Origin: Siphonodentalium dalli
Lineage: Eukaryota > Mollusca > Scaphopoda > Gadilida > Siphonodentaliidae
Length of the DNA stretch: 64,000 nt
NCBI GenBank assembly: GCA_032622095.1
Contig: CP136066.1
Coordinates: forward strand, 93,019,319 to 93,083,318
Reading direction: 5' to 3'
Within the stretch, counting starts at the first letter, position 1, and the number at the start of each line of letters is the position of its first letter. A program made the translations under genes and the position numbers. Below the pieces are notes generated by a model. The model saw only the letters and a program-made list of their open reading frames with translations. It searched no databases and had not been told where the DNA came from. This document shows positions 57,001 to 64,000 of this stretch, piece by piece.

Positions 57001-60000
57001 ATGTTATACTGAGGATTCTGCAGCGTCTTTTGACACAAAAATTCGCTTCAATTTATTCCGGGTTAACCCATTATTTGGGGTACCACACCAATCTAATACA
57101 CGACCATGTCACATTATACATGTATGTGTGTTTACCATTTAAAATTAGTTGTTCCATCTGTGAGGAAATATGGGCATATTTATGCCCCAGACAGTGGCGT
57201 TTTATTTTTGTAATCCTACAAGGGCCAGAACTCTAGTATGAAGGTGTGAATAAAACCAGCGATACGTGGATATCACATGCTGGTTGATCATCATACCAAA
57301 ATGACATAAAACTCTGAAAACTGATGCATGAGTTATAATGCAAAACGTTCATTGTATGAAGTTTTCTAAGTCCAAAAGGGCCATAACTACGGTAGGTATG
57401 CGTGGGCGAAACCCACAATGTGTAGATGTCTGTTCTCCCATGTTGGTCACCATCACCATATCAAAGGACATCAAAATCCGATAACTAATGGTTAAGTTAT
57501 AATGCAAAATTTGTGTATGGACGGACGGAGGGTGACATCGACAAAATGCCTATACAGAACTTTGTGCGGATGCATACTAATACCTAGTCCGTGTAAACAT
57601 ACACTCAGATTCACACTGATACTGTGTTTTGGTTTGTATATGTGGGTATGTAGTTTACTCCAGACAGAATAATACCATATATTTGGAGTAGACCTAATAT
57701 ACCTGATGTTATACGGTATATCCCATTGTGAATGTGTTTGGGATCTTAAACTGGGAAGAATTGTATTGTAAGTAATGGAGTTATGCACTAAACGAAATAA
57801 TTGACAGTTCTAAAATAAAATCCAAACACGAATTAAATTCTTTATGTCAGTGGGGAGATCGTTCAGCGCCGTTGTTCGCCCACGTCGCAGCCGTTTAATT
57901 CTGATTAGATGAAATCTGGACCTTTTTACTATGTTTTTTATCGCGAGGTAAGCATGTCCGAGACGGAATGAACACTAGCATGTGTGATATGTGCTTCGCA
58001 TAACCCAGACATAGGTTAAATAATGTGGCTGTTATGCTGTCGAAAGTCTTAGAAACATTAAGAATTTCAAGCTAGAAACTGACATGCGCATGCAGCAGTT
58101 ATTTTCCACAAAACATTTAGACTACTGGTACGTGGTTGAAAGCTGCGTATATATAACGGATGTAATCTATATAAATTTAGGCGCTAATAAATGTATATAA
58201 ACAAAAGCGAGAGATAAATACACACCTTAAAATAACGTTTACAAAACACCTCGCCTCGATTATTCTAAAAATAGTAACAAAATAGTTAAACGTCGTTGTA
58301 ACTCGATCACCGCCATTGGACATCGATCCGCGCCGACGTAACTGCTTCCCCGCCGTACATGATTACATAATGTGGGTTAAAACAGCACGCTCTTTTTAAA
58401 GGCACTATGTGAACACCACGTGTACACAATTAAAGGGGTACTATACACTAAATCCGGCCATTTATGGGACCATCTCTTTTTTATACTCAACAGAATATAT
58501 GCAACATATGAATTAATTTGAGCTGTGAATTATTTCAAAATACACTGATGTGCTCTATGAACGATGCAAACAACATGGTAATTATCATGAAAATGAATTT
58601 ATGACTCGGTGAAAACAACGTGGTAATTATAATAAAAATGAATTTATGACTCGAGTCATAAATTCATTTTCATTAATACCATGTTGTTTGCATCGTTCAT
58701 AGAGCACGTGAGTGTATTTTTGCATTAATCCATAGCTCAAATTCATTCATTTGTTACATATATTGTGTTGAATATAAAAGGAGATGGTCCCATAAATGGC
58801 CGGATTTAGTGTAGAGTACCCCTTTATGATTATTATAAGGACTTTCCTTTGGCTCACTATTATATGCATTGTGTTTATGCTGAGTCGACGAACCCAGGCG
58901 ACCAAGCTGTTAACGGTAACGATACTTTAACTTATACAATTCTGTCATTTGTGGTTATCCGCAAACTTTGAAATTCACGCTGGACATGACAGTGTGCCTG
59001 CGTGGAGACCGAAATTCATAATAACACAAGTTTTAAATGTCCTCCTTAACGCATATAATTTACTAAGTCATTTGCATCAACGATAATGAATGTCTCTATA
59101 ACAACTAATATTCGTTGGTTCGTCGGTGCCCCGGTGGTTCAATGTGGAAGATGCATGGCGCATGTATACATGACTTACACCAGAGTATATCATTGTTAAC
59201 ATGATTTCACCATCAATTTCTTGGAATATATACAATGGTATGTCCATTTTACATGACTTTTCCGTGGCTTTTACCAGAGTATATAATTGTTAACATAACT
59301 TCACCATCAATTTCTTGGAATATATACAAGGGTACGTCCATTTTACATGTCTTTTACGTGGCTTTTACCAGAGTATATCATTGTTAACATGACATCACCA
59401 TCAATTTCTTGGAATATTTACAATGGTATTTTCATTTTACATGACTTTTATGTGGCTTTTACATGAGTATGTCAGTGTTAACATGACTTCACCATCAATT
59501 TTTTTGGAATATATACAAGGGTATGTCCATTTTACGTGGCTTTTACCAGAGTATATCATTGTTAACATGACTTCACCATCAATTTCTTGGAATATATACA
59601 AGGGTATGTCCATTTTACATGACTTTTACGTGGCTTTTATCAGAGTATATCATTGTTAACATGACTTCACCATCAATTTCTTGGAATATATACAAGGGTA
59701 TGTCCATTTATACATGACTTTTACGTGGCTTTTACCAGAGTATATCATTGTAAACATGACTTCACCATGAATTTCTTGGAATATATACAAGGGTGTGTCC
59801 ATTTTACATGATTTTTACATGGCTTTTACCAGAGTATATCAATGTTAACCTGACTTTACCATGCATTTACTTGGAATTTACAAGGGTATGTCATTTTTAC
59901 GTGGGTTTTTTTCCATGGCTTTTACCAGAGTCGAGCATGGTACAGCATTGTTTACCGGACTTTTACCAGAGTGTTTATATTGTAAACCTGACTTTACCAC

Positions 60001-60763
60001 ATTTTACCAGAGTATAGAGCCTTGTTAACCATGGTTTACATGCAGGGCTTTTTCCAGAGTCTTTTTATAAGGGATTAGGCCAACAATAACCGTCCAGCGA
60101 TGGCGAAGCCGGTTCGCATCCTGATAAGTGCTGACTTGTGATCCACGCATGCAGAAGGGAGGTAACCTGATTCATGTATCTGGACAAGTTTGTCAGCTAC
60201 TTTCCGGGGGTCGGTGGTTTCTATGCGCATTGAAATCTCCCGGAGAAATTAACCCTCTGTGCGCTCTTTCCTCCACCCGTAAACTGACAACGTCGTTGTA
60301 TGGTCTAGCTGCTGAAACCGCGATAGACCCCAATAAACTAACTGCTGTTCCGTTCGTTCCAGCTTTGCCGTTGCTGATGCCCCAACCACCGGCGCCATTC
60401 ACTTGCCCAGCTGCGACCGGACGATTCGCCGATCCCCTCAATTGTGCATACTACTACGACTGCGTCGGGCTGTTCACGTACCGCTACCAGTGCGACGTCG
60501 GCCTCCTGTTCGATCCCGTAGCAAACAAGTGCACCCAGAAGGAGTTCAGTCCATGTTTCGCCGAATACAACTGTCCACTGGGATTCCGGGGATTGCTACC
60601 TTACATCGGTGATTGCTCCAAGTTCGTCAACTGCTGGGATGGAAAGGCGGTAGTTCAGCAATGTGCTCACGGACTCTATTTTGACAAGGACATCCAAGCG
60701 TGCAATCACGCCGCGAACGTTCTCTGCACTTTTGGGGACAAGAAAATAATTCCGCTTATATGA
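46234..60763 (+). CDS. Pif/BMSP-like VWA and chitin-binding secreted protein
   Basis: Modelled from four exons (46234-46321, 49779-50351, 51621-51665, 60363-60763) whose splice phases all match (phase 1), giving 368 residues. Order: signal peptide (1-26), VWA domain (~30-215), short Pro-rich linker from the microexon, two six-cysteine peritrophin-A chitin-binding domains (250-300 and 306-357), then 11 residues. This is the layout of the N-terminal part of Pif and BMSP, mollusc shell-matrix proteins that bind chitin and aragonite, and of related secreted chitin-binding proteins. It is shorter than Pif and lacks its laminin-G region. The product is probably extracellular, acting in shell, cuticle or mucus matrix. 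Additional phase-1 exons in the large introns cannot be excluded. The gene symbol is left open because orthology is unproven. Confidence 0.75.
46507..48015. mobile_element. MITE, AAAGGCCCACTTAATTTTCGA family (copy C), interrupted
   Basis: The left part (46507-46947) has TTTAAAGGCCCACTTAATTTTC. The right end (about 47978-48015) is GGGGTTCGAAAATTAATTCGGCCTTTAA. The interior matches copy B in reverse orientation. A 1.0-kb insertion (46948-47968) separates them. It lies in intron 1 of the Pif-like gene. Confidence 0.7.
46948..47968. mobile_element. 1,021-bp element with 9-bp target duplication (MULE-like)
   Basis: It begins CAGTCTATGTAAAC and ends GTTTACTCCAGACTG, inverted relative to each other. 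ATCTCATAT flanks both sides exactly (46939-46947 and 47969-47977). A 9-bp duplication is usual for Mutator-like elements. There is no transposase frame, so it is non-autonomous. A deletion derivative with the same two ends lies at 57585-57666. Confidence 0.75.
48018..48505. other. Intron 1, unremarkable sequence
   Basis: AT-rich intronic DNA without recognised elements. Confidence 0.4.
48510..48771. mobile_element. TTAA-flanked MITE in intron 1 (copy 2)
   Basis: TTAA at 48506-48509 and 48772-48775. The ends ACCGTTATACTGAATGG and GGTATAGAAGTGG are inverted relatives. The interior shares ATTCATTTGAAGGGGTGCAC and TTATTATCTGAACATTTCC with 45905-46134. piggyBac-type origin is inferred from TTAA. 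Confidence 0.7.
49040..49437 (+). mobile_element. tRNA-derived SINE with (ATT)n tail
   Basis: The head has pol III A-box-like TAGCCCAGTGGTTA (about 49052) and B-box-like GAGTTCGCGCC (about 49095) at the usual spacing. The 3' end AAGCGCTCAGTGCAC...GGCGTTATATAAGTACCAAT followed by (ATT)n resembles the GCGCTATATAAAT...(ATT)n tails of many invertebrate SINEs. It lies in intron 1 on the same strand as the gene. Length ~400 bp. Confidence 0.75.
49440..49765. repeat. Dispersed repeat abutting exon 2
   Basis: Matches 33480-33720 and 34860-34985 (ACCAATATATTTTATATTCT, GTTACCATTTCTGACTATGG, TTTTCTTGTT). It ends ~20 bp before the splice acceptor of exon 2, so the acceptor's upstream region is repeat-derived. 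Confidence 0.6.
49779..50351 (+). CDS. Pif-like gene, exon 2 (VWA domain, degenerate MIDAS)
   Basis: The acceptor CTTCACAG precedes and the donor GTGAGTA follows 573 nt. The exon encodes a whole von Willebrand factor A domain: first strand LADIVVAFPAS, helix EHLKLFEEFFIGFVEYF, strand TRISFIQYG, helix PASAIEVIHAEL, strand RQLGVLFTVGV, strand ITLFAVNL and a closing helix. In active VWA domains the first strand ends DxSxS, with a Thr before the third helix and an Asp after the fourth strand. Here these are FPASD, GYDPAS and TVGVTPD, so the metal-binding Asp residues are mostly gone. The domain is probably a structural or protein-binding module without metal-dependent adhesion. Confidence 0.8.
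50360..51040. other. Intron 2, unremarkable sequence
   Basis: No element recognised before the TA microsatellite. Confidence 0.4.
51047..51106. repeat. (TA)n microsatellite
   Basis: About 60 bp of TA with one GC interruption, in intron 2. Confidence 0.95.
51621..51665 (+). CDS. Pif-like gene, candidate 45-nt microexon
   Basis: A strong acceptor (TTCTCATCTGTTTCCAG) and donor (AATCCAG|GTATGC, like exon 1's) bracket 45 nt. The length is a multiple of three and the phase (1) fits both neighbours. It adds 15 residues (YLQDMPPFPMLCLNP plus a split Ala) without stops and joins the Pro-rich stretch PLLMPQPPAPF at the start of exon 4. It could be alternatively spliced, because exon 2 also joins exon 4 in phase. 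Confidence 0.55.
52831..53250. mobile_element. MITE, TTAAAGGTACTCAATCCGAT family (copy 5)
   Basis: Left end TTAAAGATGCACAATCCGAA, interior TTCGAGTCGAGGAACCCA, right end ATCGAATCGGATTATGTACC with TTTAA. A (GTT)n run lies at 53168-53200. Located in the large intron of the Pif-like gene. Confidence 0.75.
53255..53975. other. Intronic stretch without recognised elements
   Basis: AT-rich sequence between the MITE and the Helitron dimer. The short frames here lack support. Confidence 0.4.
53980..54943 (+). mobile_element. Head-to-tail dimer of Helitron-like elements
   Basis: Unit 1 (53980-54491) starts TCTCATATATATTTTGAAG and ends with hairpin GCCCGGACAACGTCGGGC plus CTAG. Unit 2 (54492-54943) starts TCTATTATATATTTTGGAAC and ends GCCCGGACGAAGTCGGGC plus CTAG. 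The dimer is flanked by A (53979) and T (54944). Unit 1 carries three ~123-bp subrepeats with GGATCTCGGAAACGGGTGGAG and a GCGCATGCGC site. Non-autonomous, same superfamily as 2634-6538 but opposite strand. Confidence 0.85.
55000..55985. other. Intronic stretch, AT-rich
   Basis: Poly-T and poly-A runs (55283-55300, 55654-55664, 55690-55700); no gene or element recognised. Confidence 0.4.
55993..56199. mobile_element. TTAA-flanked MITE (copy 1, best ends)
   Basis: TTAA at 55989-55992 and 56200-56203. The ends CCCTTTCAATACTAAATG and TATTTTGTATAGAAAGG are inverted. It defines the family also found at 45905-46134 and 48510-48771. Confidence 0.8.
56341..58354. mobile_element. ~2-kb element with ~65-bp inverted ends
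   Basis: 56341-56405 (GGCGGGGAAGTAATTGCGTC, GGCGCGGAT.TATCGATGTCCAA) is mirrored by 58291-58354 (TTGGACATCGATCCGCGCC, CTTCCCCGCC). The interior holds no transposase-like frame. A deletion derivative of the MULE-like element lies inside at 57585-57666. A non-autonomous DNA transposon or an old inverted duplication; no duplication of the target was identified. Confidence 0.55.
57585..57666. mobile_element. 82-bp deletion derivative of the MULE-like element
   Basis: TAGTCCGTGTAAACATACAC with TCAGATTCACACTGATACTG joins directly to TATGTGGGTATGTAGTTTAC and TCCAGACAG, the two ends of the 46948-47968 element with its middle missing. Confidence 0.7.
58430..58826. mobile_element. 397-bp palindromic MITE, TTAAAGGGGTAC family (copy 2)
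   Basis: Nearly the whole element is one inverted repeat: TTAAAGGGGTACTATACACT, AAATCCGGCCATTTATGGGA and GCTCTATGAACGATGCAAAC are mirrored on the right side. The centre is the perfect palindrome TATGACTCGAGTCATA (58646-58661). It could fold into a ~180-bp hairpin. Confidence 0.8.
58830..59155. other. Intronic stretch
   Basis: No feature recognised. Confidence 0.4.
59160..60060. repeat. 94-bp-period minisatellite next to the last exon
   Basis: About nine copies of a unit containing ACCAGAGTATATCATTGTTA, ACATGACTTCACCATCAATT and GGAATATATACAAGGGTATG. The CCAGAG motif recurs at 59180, 59274, 59368, 59462, 59546, 59640, 59735, 59829 and 59925, so the spacing is 94 bp except for one 84-bp unit. 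The right end degenerates ~300 bp before the last exon. Short frames across it are repeat artefacts. Confidence 0.9.
60363..60763 (+). CDS. Pif-like gene, last exon (two chitin-binding domains)
   Basis: A strong acceptor (TGTTCCGTTCGTTCCAG) opens a frame to TGA at 60761. After a Pro-rich linker (PLLMPQPPAP) come two peritrophin-A (CBM14) domains, each with six cysteines: the first from FTCP to FSPC with DCVGLFTYRYQC and DPVANKC, the second from YNCP to VLC with NCWDGKAVVQQC and FDKDIQAC. The aromatic residues expected near the third and fourth Cys for chitin binding are present (YYYDC, FVNCW). GC content is clearly higher than in the neighbouring DNA. The same frame is open upstream to ~60128, but that part lacks the domain and follows from chance. 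Confidence 0.85.
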
Positions 60764-60782
60764 GACTAGGTGGAATTACATT

Positions 60783-61072
60783 ATAGGTGTATTCGAATTC
60801 GTGCTCTTCTGTGTTCGGGAACAGCAGACCGCCTCAATACCGCGAACAGGTTGAGAACAAGTTGCGAACATGTTATTGGCGCCCAAGAACACCGAGAACA
60901 TGCATGTTCTCTGGTCTGGATGCTCACTCGGGGAGTAAGAATCTAGACCGGCGAACATTACGGCACAGTGATCCCGGCCTAGTTCTCGGGTGTTTGATTC
61001 GCCAAGAACATGTTCGCGATATTCTGTCGTCTTGGTAACCTGCCGCTCGCGGATTCGAATACACCATATAAG
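60783..61072. mobile_element. MITE in the 3' region of the Pif-like gene
   Basis: TAGGTGTATTCGAATTCG at the left is mirrored by GGATTCGAATACACCATA at the right. The interior is full of GAACATG/GTTCTTGG repeats (GCGAACATGTTATTGG, CCAAGAACATGTTCGCG). It starts ~20 bp after the stop codon, so it probably lies in the 3' UTR. A further piece with TCGAACATGCG and GGTGTTCC follows to ~61200. Confidence 0.7.
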
Positions 61073-61209
61073 ATATATGAGGATAAATAGGCCATTCTTG
61101 GCTGCATTCGAACATGCGTTATTGGGTGTTCGCGCATAACGTCGCGGTGTTCCTGATCTGTTCTTGTGCTAATGTCGGTGTTCCAATCGCATGGTATATA
61201 TAACATTGT

Positions 61210-62680
61210 TATCCGCCATATGGTCTTGTAATCCGCCGCCCACGAACAATCCAGGAACGTTGGTTCGAAAACATCAGTCGGATTGGAGGGGACAATTTCT
61301 TAAAATTTAAGCGGCATTTTTTACAATCAAATGTTTTGTATAATGCATATTTTCCGTACGTCTTACCATTGTGCTATTTTGTTGGATTATTACACATGAA
61401 TTTGACCCACATTATACACGCAGCACGATATAAATAGGTAATAAGACGTAGACCCAATCATCTCTAAATCAGATGTCTATATGAATATACATTGTTGCTC
61501 TACTTTATAATAAGCAGTGGAAAATCTAGGCAGCTATATTTATATTTCTGTTTAATTAGCAATGTAAATCGAAGAGTGACACAAGTGGCGCCAATATGGA
61601 ACGCGATTGTTCAAGATAGTTTTGGTACTTAATTGAACAGCGTAAATGCAGTTTCGGTCTCATGTAAAGTCTCTAATTAAGTCTACCAAGCCTTAAGCTA
61701 CGAAACAGACTTGATATTGTCCATCATGTCATGAAATCATCGGTGGATCGGTGGTGGGACCTTCAGACGAAAGTACACCAAAACTCCAGCTATATATATA
61801 TATAATCACACATTTTGAATACTATTCTTGAAACGTTACTAACAATATACATGCATGCTATAGATCGATCATTTGACATCGGGGAACATTGTTTCGTTCA
61901 CATCGGGCTCAACTTCAGATTCATGCTAATTTTCCAACCAAATACATATGCATGGCATCAAGCATACACGTTTAAACAAAATAAATACAAAATATGTCAT
62001 AATGATTTTATATTATGTTCTGCGTGGTTGTTGTTGCGGACTTTCTCTGTCGATTCACATATGATTGTGTTTACAGCTCGAATTAGTAAATGTTTGTTGC
62101 TCATTTATTCTATATAATTGTAACCCATGCAGTGGATGAGCTAGATGTTTGTACTTATGTACATTAACACTGCATTTTACGATAAATACGTGATAAATAC
62201 TTGATTGGTGAGGTAGGTTCCTGACCCTATCATATAATCCAGAACCTGCTCCCATGATTCTTCGACACAAAACAATAAAGAGCGTTCATGGATTGCATAT
62301 TCCTAATACGGTGGAAATAAAGAGCGTTTGTCTCACTGAGCGAAAATTCTAAAACGACTGATAATTGTCTGCATGCATGCATGTATAACTTCGGCAACTG
62401 TTTTGCAGAGAAAATATGAAGACTGTATATCGATAATGTATTTATCGACATGTATTAATCCTACTGACAAAGTTCGTATACACCGGCCTAATGTTTGAGG
62501 TCCAAATGAATCATATGCCCGTTGAAAAAGTTCATTATGCCCGCAACTCTTTCAAGAAGTTTGTATAAACTCGATACATTTCAGATCAACCCAGCTAATG
62601 TATAAAACATATGTTATTCCTCTGTTGTACATAGAATTATATACACATCTATACGGTATACCTTACTCGCATTTAAATTA
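61210..62680. other. Non-coding stretch
   Basis: AT-rich, with a short (TA)n at 61790-61803 and TGCATGCATGCATG near 62371. No gene or element recognised. Confidence 0.4.
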
Positions 62681-62684
62681 TCGG

Positions 62685-63600
62685 ACAGAGACGTGGCGAC
62701 AGGGGGGTTGGGCGGGTGTCTCACCCCCCCCCCCCCCCCCAACTTTAGTCCAAATTTTCAACAGTTGGAAATTTCATACCTGACACAAGATTAGTTGGAA
62801 ATTTCACGCCAACAGTAGGTTGAAAATGTTCTTGTAGTATGATTTTCAAGCAATTTATTGGGAGGAATTTATTGTTTTTGAACCAATATTTGCATATTTT
62901 CCTTCTTTTGGTAAAAATATTGGACTGCAATGGCCATCAGTTGGAAATTTTCCAACCTTAGGGGGTGTCAGGTTGGAAAGCTTGTGTCCTGGTCCCTCCC
63001 CCGTGACCAGTCAAAAACTGCTAGTTTATTTAAGAACACAATATTGTCCTACATTTGGTCAAAATTGTCACTGGAATTGTCATCAGTTGGAAATTTCCAA
63101 CCTAAGTCGCTGTATCAGGTTTGAAAATTCCAACTCTATGAATGCTTGGGGCTAGTCTATATGCTAGGATTTAGCGATTTTCTTGTTCAGATTTCAAAAT
63201 TTTCGCACACCGGGCCGACCGGTGTGTCCTGGTCCCTCCCCGTGGCCAATAAAAAAATCTGCTAATGAGTTTAAGAAAACAATATTTTACTACATTTGGT
63301 TAAAATGGTTGACAGTTGTAAAATGGTTGACAGTTGTAAAATGGTCATCAGTTGTAAAATTTCCAAACTTAGGAAGAGTATGAGGTTTGAAATTTCCAAC
63401 ACAAGGAAAGCTCGAGGTCAGTCTAGATGCCAGGATTTTGCGATTTTCTTGTTTAGTTTTCAAAATGTTCTCACACCGGGCCGAACAACCATGGTCGGCC
63501 CGGTGTGTCTTGGTATATTGCCCGTAGTTGTGTGCATTTGTCTGGAGTTAGACCACTACTGTAGATGTTAGGATTTGTGAAATTTTCAGGTTCAAATATA
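62685..63600. repeat. Tandem repeat, ~240-280-bp period, TTGGAAATTTCCAACC-rich
   Basis: GTGTCCTGGTCCCTCCCC recurs at 62982 and 63223 with a diverged copy at 63504 (GTGTCTTGGTATATTGCCC). Each unit also has CATCAGTTGGAAATTTCCAA, ATTTGGTCAAAATTG-type and AGGATTT.GCGATTTTCTTGTT segments. A C-run lies at 62725-62740. A local triplication GGTTGACAGTTGTAAAAT lies near 63307. The family continues from the repeat at 290-560. Confidence 0.65.
63474..63505. repeat. Perfect 11-bp-stem hairpin
   Basis: CACCGGGCCGA and TCGGCCCGGTG flank ACAACCATGG within the tandem repeat. The neighbouring unit has only the unpaired CACCGGGCCGACCGGTG (63211-63228), so the hairpin is specific to this copy. Confidence 0.75.
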
Positions 63601-64000
63601 TGAATATTATCATACCGGGTAGATAGAACCATGGTTTATAAATAGGCTATTAGGCTTGTGAACACTTAGGTGCAAGGAGGGAATGAAATTATGCAAAACA
63701 TTTGGTCTGATTCAATGAGTGTTTTGGTTTGATTCAAGGGGGGGGGGTGCAAATGGAATTATGCAACATCTTGTCTCTTGTTTGATTCAAGGGGGGTGCA
63801 GTTGGAATTACCCAGGTGGGCACCATAGTACGACTCTTGAATTTATGCCAAACCGAGGGGGGAAATAACAGAGTTGTGTGTTCGTGCGTTACATTGGGCC
63901 GATCTAATAGACAATTATATTCACACGTGGGCAGCCAATCGCAATACCATCATTGACATTTAAAGCGATTAATAATTGTAAAATCTTCGACATTTTGAAC

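Noticed and set aside
60128-60362. Upstream extension of the last Pif-like exon frame
   Set aside because: Open by chance; it lacks domain features, and a strong acceptor at 60361 in matching phase marks the real exon start.

Overview
This window looks like nuclear DNA of a marine invertebrate, most likely a mollusc. Three things suggest this. First, there are split genes with GT-AG introns and long AT-rich non-coding stretches. Second, a secreted protein combines a von Willebrand factor A (VWA) domain with two peritrophin-A chitin-binding domains, the architecture of the Pif/BMSP shell-matrix family. Third, nearly every other kilobase holds small DNA transposons, Helitrons, a tRNA-derived SINE and repeat families of the kind abundant in molluscs. 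No species is assigned. There is one well-supported host gene, one virus-like gene cluster, a few non-LTR retrotransposon remnants, and otherwise repeats.

Layout. 1-2633: dispersed repeats and the C-terminus of a dead non-LTR retrotransposon. 2634-6538: five Helitron-like units joined head to tail on the minus strand. 6539-15793: mostly featureless DNA with MITEs, one carrying a nested hAT-like insertion. 15794-18140: a 392-bp TTAA-flanked MITE with two hairpins, a G-run, and a 1.2-kb foldback element built on a 16-bp minisatellite. 19147-19845: a ~175-bp tandem repeat. 20029-22660: a 2.6-kb polypyrimidine satellite with a recurring ~60-bp anchor. 22667-27346: the virus-like cluster. 27347-29130: a non-LTR reverse transcriptase remnant split by a MITE. 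29531-45150: many MITEs, long inverted repeats and short tandem repeats. 46234-60763: the Pif-like gene, with introns full of transposons. 60783-64000: a MITE starting 20 bp after the stop codon, then repeats; the last kilobase belongs to a family also seen near the left edge.

The virus-like cluster is the most interesting part. On the minus strand it encodes a zinc-finger protein with an A32-like packaging ATPase domain (P-loop GPTSCGKT, Walker B LIVLDD), a second acidic zinc-finger protein, and a 149-residue protein with a basic tail. A His-Me finger (I-PpoI-like) endonuclease fragment lies next to them. A broken gene converges from the plus strand. Both convergent 3' ends carry perfect metazoan histone-mRNA stem-loops instead of obvious poly(A) signals. 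The non-coding centre holds a duplicated block with a large cruciform whose tip shows a compensatory base-pair change between copies, plus a perfect 28-bp palindrome. I see no polymerase, integrase or capsid gene, so this is either a truncated relative of the Polinton/adintovirus-like elements or a compact element of another type.

The Pif-like gene is modelled as four phase-compatible exons (signal peptide; VWA; a 45-nt microexon; two chitin-binding domains) giving 368 residues. Its VWA domain has lost the metal-binding (MIDAS) residues. Transposon-derived sequence lies upstream of the start, inside introns and just after the stop. Most long open frames elsewhere come from low-complexity or inverted repeats and are not called.
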